Below are positions 16,730 through 26,549 of a DNA stretch of 64,000 nt, one piece after another. Position numbers and translations under genes: made by a program. Below the pieces are notes generated by a model. That model was given only the letters and a program-made list of their open reading frames with translations. It was not told where the DNA came from and searched no databases. This DNA is from Bradyrhizobium viridifuturi (GTDB taxonomy: Bacteria > Pseudomonadota > Alphaproteobacteria > Rhizobiales > Xanthobacteraceae), in assembly GCF_001238275.1 (NCBI RefSeq), contig NZ_LGTB01000037.1, positions 1 through 64,000 of the forward strand, written 5' to 3'. Each line of letters begins with the position of its first letter. Within the stretch, counting starts at the first letter, position 1.

Positions 16730-16762
16730 GAGCCCCGTTCCGATTGAATCGGAACGGGGCTC
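16730..16762 (-). terminator. strong intrinsic terminator of ugd (minus strand)
   Basis: A perfect 15-base-pair stem (GAGCCCCGTTCCGAT and its complement) with a 3-base loop. On the minus strand it is followed directly by six T residues (A run at 16724-16729), the classic Rho-independent layout for the ugd transcript. It can also form on the plus strand and lies just past rfbD. Confidence 0.9.
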
Positions 16763-16788
16763 CGGGATCGAGCTGTGGCGATCGCCGC

Positions 16789-18096
16789 TCAGCGCGGCCG
16801 GCCGATGCTCTCGTAGGTGAAGCCGTGCGCGGCCATCTCGTCCGGACGGTAGATGTTGCGCAGGTCGACGACGACCGGGTGCTTCATCTCCTGCTTGATG
16901 CGCTTGAGATCGAGCGCGCGGAACTGGCGCCACTCGGTCACGATGACCAGCGCATCCGCCTGGCGCGCGCATTCATAGGCGTCCGCGCTGTACTCGATCT
17001 CCGGCAATTCCTTGCGCGCCTGCTCCATGCCGATGGGGTCGTAGGCCCGAACTTTGGCCCCGAAGTCGATCAGGCCGTTGATCAGCGGGATCGAGGGCGC
17101 TTCGCGCATGTCGTCGGTATCGGGCTTGAAGGTCAGGCCAAGCACGCCGATCGTCTTGCCGCGCAGCTCGCCGCCGAGCACGTTGGCGACCTTGCGCGCC
17201 ATCGCGCGCTTGCGGTTGTCGTTGGCGGTCAGCGTCGCTTCGACGATTTTCAGCTGCACGTCGTGATCGAGCGCCGTCTTGAACAAGGCGCGGGTGTCCT
17301 TCGGGAAGCAGGAGCCGCCATAGCCGGCGCCGGCATGCAGGAACTTGGTGCCGATCCGGTTGTCGAGCCCGATGCCGCGCGCGACCTCCTGCACGTTGGC
17401 CCCGACCTTTTCGGAGAGATCGGCGATCTCGTTGATGAAGGTGATCTTGGTGGCAAGGAAGGCATTTGCGGCGTATTTGATCAGTTCCGCCGTGCGCCGC
17501 GCGGTATAGAGGATCGGCGCCTGGTTCAGGTACAGCGGACGATAGACTTCGCCCATCACCTTCTTGGCGCGGTCGTCCTCGGTGCCGACGACGATCCGGT
17601 CGGGATGGCGGAAGTCCTGGATCGCGGCGCCTTCGCGCAGGAATTCGGGGTTCGACGCAACCGCGAAATCGGCGTTCGGACTGGTCTCGCGGATCAGGCG
17701 TTCGACCTCGTCGCCGGTGCCCACCGGCACGGTCGACTTCGTCACCACCACGGTGAACTTCTTGAGCGCGGCGCCGATCTCCTTGGCGGCTGCATAGACG
17801 TAGCTCAGATCTGCATGGCCGTCGCCGCGCCGCGACGGCGTTCCAACCGCGATGAACACGGCATCGGCGTCACCCACGGCTCCGGCGAGCTCCGTCGTGA
17901 AGGTCAGCCGTCCGGCGGCGGCGTTGGTCTCGACGAGCTTATCGAGGTCAGTTTCGTAGATCGGGATCTTGCCGCGCTTCAGGGCTTCGATCTTGCCGGC
18001 GTCCTTGTCGACGCAAACGACCTGATGGCCGAAGTCGGCAAAACACGCTCCGGATACGAGACCTACATATCCCGTTCCAACCATTGCAATCTTCAT
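16789..18096 (-). CDS. ugd: UDP-glucose 6-dehydrogenase
   Basis: Oxidises UDP-glucose to UDP-glucuronate with two NAD, supplying uronic acid for acidic polysaccharide. It has 435 residues, normal length. The NAD motif GTGYVGLVSG is at residues 7-16, VGTPSRRGDGHAD near 118, and the catalytic cysteine block GYGGSCFPKD near 260. The C-terminal domain has GLTFKPDTDDMREAP. The start is ATG 18096. It is a single gene ending at a strong terminator, divergent from the large GT2 gene. UDP-glucuronate can also feed other nucleotide sugars. Confidence 0.96.
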   Translation of the reverse strand: MKIAMVGTGYVGLVSGACFADFGHQVVCVDKDAGKIEALKRGKIPIYETDLDKLVETNAAAGRLTFTTELAGAVGDADAVFIAVGTPSRRGDGHADLSYVYAAAKEIGAALKKFTVVVTKSTVPVGTGDEVERLIRETSPNADFAVASNPEFLREGAAIQDFRHPDRIVVGTEDDRAKKVMGEVYRPLYLNQAPILYTARRTAELIKYAANAFLATKITFINEIADLSEKVGANVQEVARGIGLDNRIGTKFLHAGAGYGGSCFPKDTRALFKTALDHDVQLKIVEATLTANDNRKRAMARKVANVLGGELRGKTIGVLGLTFKPDTDDMREAPSIPLINGLIDFGAKVRAYDPIGMEQARKELPEIEYSADAYECARQADALVIVTEWRQFRALDLKRIKQEMKHPVVVDLRNIYRPDEMAAHGFTYESIGRPR

Positions 18097-18323
18097 GAAT
18101 CCGCTCGTCGATCAGTGTGGAGAGGAGGAGTTAGCACTAGCACAATTGGCGCCGCTAACGCCAAGTTTTATAACGCATAGTTTGTGTTGGAGCTCGGCGG
18201 CTTTTTGTGCAAACGGTGATTGCCTCAGTGCAGTTGAGTGCGCGCTAGTCACCTTGGACGCGCCATGGACACATTCTCAACTTGAAATCGACCGACAATC
18301 GAGCCGCCGTTTGAGGGGTGGAC

Positions 18324-20661
18324 ATGAGCACGAAGACGATTGGCAAGCAGGGGCCCTCAGGAGCTGACTACGCGTCGTTGCAAACGCAATTCTCCAGATA
18401 CGATCGCACGACGTTTTCTGGATTTGTTTACGACCGCGCCGATCTCGGCCGGCGCTACACCGTCGAGCTGCTCGTCGACGGCGAGCCATACATGTCATCA
18501 TTGTGTGACGAGTTTGTAACAGAGCTCGCCGACGCCGGAATCGGCGATGGACGATTTGGATTTACCTTCAACGTGCAGGATGAGGTCGGCGCGAGTGCCG
18601 CGATCATCGAGGCGCGGCTGGCCAATATCGGAGGTGTCGTCGGTGCTCCGATTCGCTGCGATGTCGCAGCACCGGACGCGCAGTGGCACCGGATCGGCGA
18701 GATCAAATGGGCCGGTGGCCTGCGCTTCGAGGGCTGGCTTGCGCAGGACCTCGACGAAGACATCGAAATCCTGATCGCGGAGCGCCCGGTGATGACCGTG
18801 AAGCCGACCGGGTGGACCAACGTCGCGCGGGGCGGCGAGTTCGGCGTCGGCCGCCGGATCGATTTTCATCTGCCCGAGCATTTTGCCGACGGCGCGTGCG
18901 CGGGCTGTCGGCACGGACGGTGACCGGACGGAGCGTGGGCTCGGAGCCGATCGCATTCGTCGCGTTCGAGCGCGGATTGGAGCAGACCATCGCGGAGCTC
19001 GGGCGCTGGGACAGCGAGCGGTTGCGCGGACAATTGTTCGATCAGATGCTGCCGGCTTCGGTACCGTTTCACACCTATCGCAGCTGGAAGGAACGCTTCG
19101 CGCCGGCGATGGAGTCTGACGTTCAATCCGAGGCCGCGGTCGTCCTGATCGGCGAGGCCAGGGTGGACGAAAGCATCGAGAGCCTCGAAGCGCAGCGGCA
19201 TGCGGCCTGGTCGGCGGTGTGCCTGCCGACGCGCGGGTTCAGCCGGTTCGATCCGACGGCTGCGCTCGAGTTTATCGACGGCGATGCAGCCAACAGCGCA
19301 TTCTTCGTGTTCTGCCTGAGCGGGACGATCCTCGCTGAAGATGCCTTGCAGCGCTTCGCCGAAGTGCTTGCTTCCGAACCCGGCTGCGATCTCGTCTATG
19401 GCGACGTCGAAGTCGCCGCGGGTGCCGGAGCCGTCTGGCCGCTGGCGTTTTCGGCATTCGATCTCGAACGTGCGCTCGAGCAGGGCTATGGGGCGTATTG
19501 CTTTGCGGTACGCCGCGAACGCGCCGTGGAGGCGCTGCGATCGGCGGCGTCGCTCTACGACACCTTCCTGTCCTGCGCGGAGCGGGAGCGAACCTATCAT
19601 CTGCCGGGATCGGTTGCGGCGCTGCCGGGAATTGATGCGTCGGTCGCGACCGCCGAGCTTGCCGCCGCGAGCGAGGCGTATTTCGCGAGGGCCGGCGTCG
19701 AGGCGCATGTCGAGCCGCGGCCGGCGGGTCTGCTTCCCGCCGTGCGGGTCAAGCGTGCCGTCGACTGGAATGAGCGCACCACCATCATCATCCCGACCAG
19801 GAATCGCGCCGAGCTTCTCAAGCGATGCATCGAAACCGTCCTGCCGGCCGCACATGAGACCACGCCCGCATCCTCGTCGTCGACAACAACTCCAGCGAGC
19901 CTGACGCGTTGGATTATCTGGAGGGCCTGTCCGACGACGAGATCGACGTGATTTCGGTCGATGGACCGTTCAACTTCGCGGCCATCAACAACGCCGCCGT
20001 CGATTGCGTCGATACGGAGAACATCTGCTTCCTCAACAACGACATCGAGGCGCTCGATGACGGCTGGCTGGCGGAGATGCTGTGGCGGCTCGCCGCTCCC
20101 GACGTCGGAGCTGTCGGCGCCAAGCTGCTCTGGCCGAGCAGCGTCGTGCAGCATGGCGGGGTGGTGCTCGGCGCCAATTTTTCGGCTGCGCACGCCTTCA
20201 ACGATCGGATGGATGGTGATCCCGGCTACGGCGATCTGCTCCAGGTCGCGCACGAATGTTCGGCGTTGACGGCCGCGTGCCTCTTGATGCGCAAGCGCGA
20301 TTTCCTGGCCGTCGGCGGCATGGACGAGATCCGCTTTCCGATCAGCTTCAACGATATCGATCTGTGCCTGAAGCTGCGCCAGCTCGGGAAGCGGATCGTG
20401 TTCACGCCGGACGCAAAGCTCGTGCATCTGGAATCGGCCAGCCGGGGCCGCGATTCCGCGCCGGATCGCAAGGCGCGCTTCGGGCACGAACTGGCGATGC
20501 TGCGTGCGAAGTGGGGCGAGGTGCTGCTGGACGATCCCTATTACAGCCCGCTGCTGGGGCTGGATTCGACGCCGTTTTCGTCGCTCGCATGGCCGCCGCG
20601 GTCATGGAAGCCGCGCGCCAACCTCCCGCCTCAACCGACCGTGCCTCCGATCGGGATGTAG
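18324..20661 (+). CDS. large glycosyltransferase family 2 protein, two frameshifts
   Basis: A predicted 779-residue glycosyltransferase read in three frames. Residues 1 to about 190 are a beta-rich N-terminal domain. A base appears lost near 18892, restored as GRVRGLSARTV. A second loss near 19865 (CCC for CCCC) is restored as RILVVDNNSSEP. The GT2 domain lies in the last 330 residues: TTIIIPTRNRAELLKRCI, then VVDNNSS, then FLNNDIEAL, and near the end SFNDIDLCLKLRQLG. The C-terminal DDPYYSPLLGLDSTPFSSL is typical of the end of this GT2 group. The start is ATG 18324 behind GAGG at 18313-18316. The gene is divergent from ugd, and its last 60 bases overlap the convergent minus-strand glycosyltransferase. 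Both breaks are single-base losses, so sequence error is likely. Confidence 0.83.
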
Positions 20662-23163
20662 CAGCACGTCTTCGACTGCCCAGTCGCTTATGGCTGCAAC
20701 CGCTTCGTCGGCATCGAGGCCCGGTTGCAGCTTCAGGTCGGCTGTTCGGCCGCGCGCCGCTGATGCCGGGGTCCATTCGGTCGTTGCGGCCGGCAATCCG
20801 GTTGCCAGCAGCGCGTCCACCAGCGGATGCCCGAATGCCGGTTCGCCGATGTCGAGAACCAGTTTCGTGATGCCGTGCGCTTCGATCAACGTCGCGACGT
20901 CCGCGACGCCGATTTCACCGGTGACCGCGACATGCGGGCGCTGCATCAGCTTGAGATCGTCGAGGGTGGTGCCCAGCACGATGATCGCGACGTCATCGTC
21001 GTCGGCTTCGGCCAGTTGATCGCTCAGCGCTCTCGCGAAACGAAACTCCGCCGCGCTGGCGTGCAGGGCGAGCAGGCCGAGACGGGCCGGGCCGCTCACG
21101 GCGCGCGGCGGCGCTCGCGGTACCAGCGGGGCGCTCAGCCTGGTCACTTGCAGGCCGAGAACCGCTTCGGAGAACGCGGCGCCATCTTCGCCGATCACCG
21201 TCACGCATCGGGCCCGTTCGACAAGACCTGTCCAGTCCGGATGCACGCCCGATCCGGCCGCGGCGCGCATTGCAAGTCTGGTGTCGGTGACCAGGAGGTC
21301 GTAAGCGAAATTTTGCGTGAGTTGCGCCAGACATGCGCCGGGGATGCGGTCGGCCTCCGCAATCTCGAGCGCGCCGATCCGGAGATTGGTGAGGCATGTC
21401 AGAAGGGCTTCGCGGCCCTCGGGCGTCGCAACGTCGAGTGCGATCGACTGCGGAGCTCCGCCATCCGGGTCGAAGATCGACGCCAGTTGGCGCCCTCCCT
21501 CGGCGCGGAAGTGAACGACCAGACCGCGCTGGTCTTCCGCCGCCAATTGCTCGCACCGCCCGACGGCGATCTCGCGGCCAATCGAGGAGCCGCAGACGAT
21601 GACGTGCAGCTCGGCGGCGGGCCGTTCGCTGGAGAGCAGCTTGAGCTCGAGCGCCGCGCGGCAATCGCGCAGCGGATCGGCGAGCAGGAACGCCGCGCAC
21701 TCCGTCGCATAGCGCCGGTATCGGTGCTCGAGGACGCGAAGATTGCGCAGCACCAGGGAGCGCTTCTCGCCGAGAAACGAGCGCGAACCCTCGTGGCCGA
21801 CAAAGACCGACGGGATGCACACGTTGCGGAAGCCGGCCTCCGCGGCGCGCAGGCAGAAGTCGACGTCTTCGAGATAGCCGCGATAGAAATCGTCGGAGAG
21901 TTCTTGTACGGCGTCGAGGCATTCGCGGGTGATGTAGAGGCAGAACCCGATGCCGTTGGGGATGTCGATGGCCATCCCGGAATTGGCTGTGCCGGCCAGT
22001 TCGTCGAGCAAGTCCAGTTCACCGGGCGAGGGCAGGGGATTGGAGCGGTTCGGGACCGGAAAGCTGGTGTATTCGCCGTTGTTCGAGAGCGGGGTCGCGG
22101 TGCCCACGCGCGGCGTCGATCGCACGGCGCTTCTCAGGCGTTGCAGCGCATATTTCGGCACGATCGTGTCCGAGTTCAGCAGCACGACGTCGCCGGCACC
22201 GGTCTCGCTAAGGGCCCGGTTGACCGCGCCGACAAAGCCGAGATTGTGCGCGTTGGTCAGCAGCCGGATGCGCAACTCCGCAGCCAGTTCGCCGAGCAGA
22301 TGCTTGATGGCGGGTTCGGGCGAGGCGTCGTCGACGACGACGATGGTCGAGCCGGGCGTGCAGGCGACGGCCGTCAACGCGCTCTCGATGCAGGCACGCG
22401 TTGCGGCGAGATCCCGGTAAACCGGGATGATGATCGTGAGCGGGGGCGTTTCGCCGTTGCGCGCGCGGGGCGGCCACTGTGGCGCGTTGCGGCGATCCGG
22501 CGCGCGGTTGGCCGGCAGCTGAATGCTGGCGATGACGTGGTCCGCCTGTGCGATCTCGAGGCGTTGCGAGGTCGCGGACGGCGGCCGCATCAGGCGGAAG
22601 CTCGCAGCGCGTCGCCCGTTGAGCGCAAATCTGTGACGGGGATCGGCGGGAAGCTGGACCGTGCTGGATTGATCGGCTTGGGTCAGTGAAAGCTTTGGGT
22701 CGTCGGTGCCTCGCCACGTCACCCATCCCTTCACCTCCTCATCGAGGAAGTCGACACGGGCGCAGCTGTGCTGGCCGCGCTGCTCGAGCAGCAGCAGCAG
22801 CGCGCTCCTGACCGAATCCGGATCGTCGTCGCGCCGCGCGATGCTTCGTGCGGCTTCGAGCTGCGGAAGACCGTCGCCCCAGGCCATCATTCGCCGCGCG
22901 GCGGCAAGATCATCAGGTTCGAGCTCGAGCGCCCGGGCGACGCCCGCGACGGCCGCATCCCTCAGATCGAGGCGAAACAGCGCCTCCGCGCGCAGCAGAT
23001 GGGCGCGGGCGCCCGGATGCGGCAGGATCCGGCAGCGGCGGTCGGCGAGCGCGAATGCGCGCCGGAAATCACGCGCCTCGAGCGCCCGGACAGCGGCGCG
23101 CTCGAGATCGACGTGGTGGAGCGTTTTGGACGTAAAGGCGATGTTGCGCGCGTCGGCGGTCAA
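20602..23163 (-). CDS. large glycosyltransferase family 2 protein with N-terminal repeat region
   Basis: A predicted 853-residue protein. The first 100 residues are alanine-rich and helical, TPR-like. A beta-rich segment follows, then a GT2 domain from about residue 235: LTIIIPVYRDLAATRACI, VVVDDASPEP, LLNSDTIVPKYAL, and YLEDVDFCLRAAEAGF near 440. The last 350 residues form a further domain with Rossmann-like strands that I cannot name. The TTG start at 23163 is the longest well-supported one. A better start may be ATG 23186, which would overlap the upstream gene stop and read into this frame if one T is missing in the T run near 23163. The 3' end overlaps the convergent plus-strand glycosyltransferase by 60 bases. 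Sugar specificity is unknown. Confidence 0.82.
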   Translation of the reverse strand: MTADARNIAFTSKTLHHVDLERAAVRALEARDFRRAFALADRRCRILPHPGARAHLLRAEALFRLDLRDAAVAGVARALELEPDDLAAARRMMAWGDGLPQLEAARSIARRDDDPDSVRSALLLLLEQRGQHSCARVDFLDEEVKGWVTWRGTDDPKLSLTQADQSSTVQLPADPRHRFALNGRRAASFRLMRPPSATSQRLEIAQADHVIASIQLPANRAPDRRNAPQWPPRARNGETPPLTIIIPVYRDLAATRACIESALTAVACTPGSTIVVVDDASPEPAIKHLLGELAAELRIRLLTNAHNLGFVGAVNRALSETGAGDVVLLNSDTIVPKYALQRLRSAVRSTPRVGTATPLSNNGEYTSFPVPNRSNPLPSPGELDLLDELAGTANSGMAIDIPNGIGFCLYITRECLDAVQELSDDFYRGYLEDVDFCLRAAEAGFRNVCIPSVFVGHEGSRSFLGEKRSLVLRNLRVLEHRYRRYATECAAFLLADPLRDCRAALELKLLSSERPAAELHVIVCGSSIGREIAVGRCEQLAAEDQRGLVVHFRAEGGRQLASIFDPDGGAPQSIALDVATPEGREALLTCLTNLRIGALEIAEADRIPGACLAQLTQNFAYDLLVTDTRLAMRAAAGSGVHPDWTGLVERARCVTVIGEDGAAFSEAVLGLQVTRLSAPLVPRAPPRAVSGPARLGLLALHASAAEFRFARALSDQLAEADDDDVAIIVLGTTLDDLKLMQRPHVAVTGEIGVADVATLIEAHGITKLVLDIGEPAFGHPLVDALLATGLPAATTEWTPASAARGRTADLKLQPGLDADEAVAAISDWAVEDVLLHPDRRHGRLRREVGARLP

Positions 23164-23188
23164 ATGTCGCCCTTGTCTGCCGGCATGG

Positions 23189-24112
23189 TCAGCCCGCCGT
23201 CTTGACGGCGCTCTGCCGGCTCCGGAACACGCGCACCCGTCCATCGAGGCGCGGCGCTTCCTGGCGCGGCATCGGGGCGACGGGCTCGGTGCGCATCGGC
23301 TGCCGGGGCGCGAGGGGCGCTGCCTGCACGCGGTGCTCTTCGACGCTGAGCTTGAGGCCGACCAGCGGTTCCCGGCCCGAAGGGCCGGACACCACGATCC
23401 GGTTCCCGGTCACCCGCAGCGCCGGAGCGCCGAGGAAAATGGTCTCGGCCGCGATGGCGTAGCGGTCCGCGGCGGGGCCGGTGGCTTCCAGCGAGAACCC
23501 CGTGATCGCTAGAGCGCGACCCCGGGTTCCGGCAAAGGTTCCAAGCGGAACGAACTGGTTGTCGCCGCGCTGCGGCCTCGCGAACTTGACCGCATATTGC
23601 AGGTTGAGATCATAGGGCTTGTTCGGCCAATCGAGGGAAATGCCCTCGATCCGGGCCGGCGCGGCCGGTCCGGCAATCCAGGTGTTCGGGCCGACTGTGA
23701 CGTCGCCCAGGCCCGCGACATGCGCCAGCACCTTGAGATCGCTCAGCTCGTCAGGGCCGGCCTCGGGCTCGTACGTATCGAATGGCTGGCCGGCGGGCTG
23801 CGCGGCCGGCTGTCCCTGGGTCAGCGGCTCAATCTTGATATTGGCGGCGGTCGACCCGCCGGCGCGTCCTGCCGTGACCTCGACGATCAGGCGGCTTGGC
23901 CGGGCGACCGACACGACCAGCGCGCTCTCGGGCGCGAACAGGGTTCCATTGGCCGCGTCCGGCCCGCTGATGATATTACAATTGTTAACACTGGCGCGAT
24001 CCGCATAGACCCGCACCACCGGAGGTGATGTCTTGTCTTCGGCGCCATTATAGCGAACCAGGAAAAGACCCCGTGCCAGGTCAATGGTTTTCTGCTGAAT
24101 CTGTTCGTTCAT
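23189..24112 (-). CDS. unknown protein in glycan region
   Basis: A 307-residue protein I do not recognise. It starts MNEQIQQKTIDLARGLF at ATG 24112, with AGG just upstream; an in-frame GTG at 24154 lacks support. The sequence is rich in short beta-strand-like stretches (LVVSVARPSRLIVEV, LNLQYAVKFA, ALAITGFSLE), with a proline- and glutamine-rich linker near 115-125 and a basic, proline-rich tail. There is no signal peptide or membrane segment. It lies directly upstream of, and probably in one transcript with, the large minus-strand glycosyltransferase, and is divergent from a GT4 gene. The repeated beta pattern suggests a binding or scaffold domain, perhaps related to the N-terminal beta domains of the neighbouring glycosyltransferases. 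That is inference. Confidence 0.7.
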   Translation of the reverse strand: MNEQIQQKTIDLARGLFLVRYNGAEDKTSPPVVRVYADRASVNNCNIISGPDAANGTLFAPESALVVSVARPSRLIVEVTAGRAGGSTAANIKIEPLTQGQPAAQPAGQPFDTYEPEAGPDELSDLKVLAHVAGLGDVTVGPNTWIAGPAAPARIEGISLDWPNKPYDLNLQYAVKFARPQRGDNQFVPLGTFAGTRGRALAITGFSLEATGPAADRYAIAAETIFLGAPALRVTGNRIVVSGPSGREPLVGLKLSVEEHRVQAAPLAPRQPMRTEPVAPMPRQEAPRLDGRVRVFRSRQSAVKTAG

Positions 24113-24193
24113 CGTCGCCTGCGAGCCTAACGGATGGGTCGATATGTCTCTCACACAGTGTGCCCCAAAAATCTGTGTGATAGAAGGGGGCTT

Positions 24194-24200
24194 AATGTTA
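24194..24200 (-). promoter_or_regulatory. TAACATT motif copy in divergent region
   Basis: AATGTTA lies in the short divergent region between the unknown protein gene (minus) and the GT4 gene (plus). It is the same heptamer found near rfbC, near the exporter and in triplicate before 31427. Confidence 0.3.
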
Positions 24201-24309
24201 ATCCGGTGAGATAGTTTCGCACGTGCATATCGAAGACACCCTGCCGGTCACGGTATCGACCCTGACCCCAATCGAAGACCGCGCGGCCGGGGGGCGCGCC
24301 CGCCCGCCA

Positions 24310-25544
24310 ATGAACGTCCTGTTCGTCCACAACAACTTTCCAGCCCAGTATCGCCACATTGCGCGTGCGCTTGCGGAGCGGCCCGGAAACAAGGTCGTCG
24401 CGGTCGGCTCATCGACCGCGAGCACGACGCGGGATATCCGGCTGCTCAAATATTCGACCACCAAGTCGGACTCCGCGATGGTGCATCCCTTTGCGCGCCG
24501 CTTCGACGTCGAGGCGAGGCGTGCCGAGGAGGTCCTGTATGCGCTGTCGTCGCTGTCGGGGCAGGGCTTCGTGCCCGACCTGATCTTCGCGCATCCCGGC
24601 TGGGGTGAGACGCTGCCGCTGCGCACGATGTTTCCGAGGCGCGCATCATCCTCTATTGCGAGTTCTACTACGGCGCCGAGGGCAGGGACGTCGGCTTCGA
24701 TCCCGAATTTCCCATGACCGGCCTCGACGGCAATGTCGCGCTCCATCTGAAGAATGCCACCACGCTGCTGGCGCTCACCGAGTGCGATACGGGCGTCTCG
24801 CCGACGCCATGGCAGAGGTCGACCTTTCCCCGCGAGTTTCAGAGCAAGATCGAGGTCATCCACGAGGGCGTCGACACCGACGAGGTGAAGCCCAACCCCG
24901 TCGCGCGGTTTCAGCTTCCGAACGGCACGACACTCTCGGCCGACGATGAAGTGATCACCTACGTCTCGCGCAACCTGGAGCCGGTGCGCGGATTCCATGT
25001 CTTCATGCGCTCGCTGCCGCGGATTCTTGCCGCGCGGCCCAATGCGCAGGTGGTGATCGTCGGCGGCAGCGGGACGTCCTACGGCGCGAACCCGCCGGAG
25101 GGTTCGAGCTGGAAGTCGATGTTCCTCGGCGAAGTCAGGTCGGATATCGATCTTCGCCGCGTGCATTTCCTCGGCCGAATTCCGCGGGAACCGTATCTCG
25201 AGCTGCTGCAGATCTCCTCGGTGCACGTCTACCTGACCTATCCCTTCGTGCTGTCATGGTCGCTGCTGGAGGCGATGAGCGCGGGATGTGCGGTGGTCGC
25301 GTCCGACACGGCGCCGCTGCGCGACATCATCTCGGATGGCAACGGCCTGCTGACGCCGTTTTTTGATATTGATGCGTTGTCGCATCAGGTAATCTCGGTG
25401 CTGTCACGACCCAAGGCCTTCAAGAAGATGCGGATGAAGGCACGGAGCTTCGTGCGGGACAATTACGACGCGAAGCGGGTCTGTCTGCCCCGGATGCTGA
25501 CGCTCGTTGATGAAGGTGTCCTCCCGCGCACGCACGGGGGATAA
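24310..25544 (+). CDS. glycosyltransferase family 4, frameshifted
   Basis: A retaining GT-B glycosyltransferase of about 411 residues after frame repair. The N-terminal domain starts MNVLFVHNNFPAQYRHIA, typical of this GT4 group. The C-terminal domain has VIHEGVDTDEVKP, YVSRNLEPVRGFHVFMRSLP, HFLGRIPREPYLELL and the donor-binding SWSLLEAMSAGCAVVASDT. The frame breaks near 24635: one base is missing in TTTCCGAGGC, and restoring it gives PEARIILYCEFYYGAEG across the gap. ATG 24310 is chosen because the family motif starts there; GTG 24223 gives a 29-residue extension and cannot be excluded. The ParA-like gene follows after 15 bases, probably co-transcribed. Confidence 0.85.
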
Positions 25545-25559
25545 CGCCAGGAGCTTGCG

Positions 25560-26222
25560 ATGCCGCTTGTCATCTCGGTTGCCCAGCGCAAGGGCGGGGT
25601 CGGAAAGACGACGCTTGCGGTTCTGCTTGCCGCAGAACTGGACCGGCGCACGGGCGTGGTCGGACTGGTCGACGCCGACTCCCAGGCGTCCGCCTGTCAC
25701 TGGGCCGAGCCCGGCAATTTGACCTTCCCGGTCTATCAGCTTGATCCGGAAACCCGCCCGGTCGCCGAATGGGCCAAGCTGATGCGCCAGATTCCGCATC
25801 AGATCATCGTGGTGGACTCCGCGCCCAACGACCGGGTGCTGGGCGCGGTGCTCGCGGTTGCCAACATCGTACTGATGCCGTGCACGCCGTCCGGCCTCGA
25901 CATCGAGGCCACCGCGCGGACGCTCGATATCGTGCGCGAGGTGCGTGCGGCGCGGCGGACGGCGCTCCGCGCCATGATCGTGCCGAACCGCGTCGACCAG
26001 CGCACGCTCGAAGGCCAGCAACTGATCGAGGAGCTGGATACGCTCGACGAGGAGATCGGCCCGACGATCGGAAGCCGCTCGGCCTATGTGCGCGCCGTCG
26101 CGCTCGGACAATCGGTCGCCGATTTCGCCGGCGGCACGCCCGCGGACATCGAGATCAAGATGCTCGCCGATCTCGTGATGAGCTGGTGCGGCATCGCGCC
26201 CCGGCAGCGCGTGACGGTCTAG
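25560..26222 (+). CDS. ParA/MinD-like ATPase
   Basis: A 220-residue P-loop ATPase. The deviant Walker A KGGVGKTT is at residues 11-18 (both lysines of the ParA/MinD class present), VDADSQASA follows at about 39-47, and IIVVDSAPND near 82 is the switch region. Proteins of this class position plasmids, chromosomes or large complexes, and some (BcsQ, for example) localise polysaccharide synthases at the pole. There is no ParB gene nearby. The start is ATG 25560 behind AGGAG at 25549-25553. It follows the GT4 gene by 15 bases, so it probably belongs to the glycan operon. A role in placing the glycan or secretion machinery is inference. Confidence 0.85.
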   Translation: MPLVISVAQRKGGVGKTTLAVLLAAELDRRTGVVGLVDADSQASACHWAEPGNLTFPVYQLDPETRPVAEWAKLMRQIPHQIIVVDSAPNDRVLGAVLAVANIVLMPCTPSGLDIEATARTLDIVREVRAARRTALRAMIVPNRVDQRTLEGQQLIEELDTLDEEIGPTIGSRSAYVRAVALGQSVADFAGGTPADIEIKMLADLVMSWCGIAPRQRVTV

Positions 26223-26460
26223 CTTAACAAAATTCGCCGGCTGCTTCACATCAGGCCAACCATGCTCGCATGGGAACCGGCCGCCCGGTGCCGCCGCGGC
26301 CGCGCTAGCTGACGGCGGCGTCCCGCAGAAATCGCCGGAAAGGGCCTCAAAAACCCGATCAAGCTTGCGATCCGTTGGCCGGCACGCGCGTTATCATTCG
26401 GCGGCCGAAACCTTGCCGGCGCGGGACCCTTGCTTGGTTAACGGACTACCCGCGCGCATC

Positions 26461-26483
26461 GCGGCATTTGAAGCAAATGCCGC
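26461..26483 (+). repeat. 10-bp hairpin in protease leader region
   Basis: GCGGCATTTG and CAAATGCCGC form a perfect stem with a 3-base loop. It is followed seven bases later by a second hairpin. It could end the upstream glycan transcript or lie in the 5' leader of the protease mRNA. No T-tract follows. Confidence 0.5.
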
Positions 26484-26489
26484 CGCGCG

Positions 26490-26507
26490 CTTGAGCCGAA
26501 GCTCAAG
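26490..26507 (+). repeat. 7-bp hairpin with CGAA tetraloop
   Basis: CTTGAGC, loop CGAA, GCTCAAG. It sits 43 bases before the protease start codon. A stable tetraloop stem this close suggests a structured mRNA leader. Confidence 0.4.
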
Positions 26508-26549
26508 ACATTTCCCGTAGATGCTTCCCGTCACTTTGGGGAGTGAGGA

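Larger units (their letters stand above)
26223..26549. other. intergenic region with two hairpins
   Basis: About 327 bases between the ParA-like gene and the cysteine protease gene. I see no gene. Two compact hairpins lie at 26461-26483 and 26490-26507, shortly before the protease start, and may act in its leader. Confidence 0.5.

Noticed and set aside
20827..22689. 620-codon open frame on the plus strand
   Set aside because: It is the mirror of the minus-strand glycosyltransferase, which has clear GT2 motifs.
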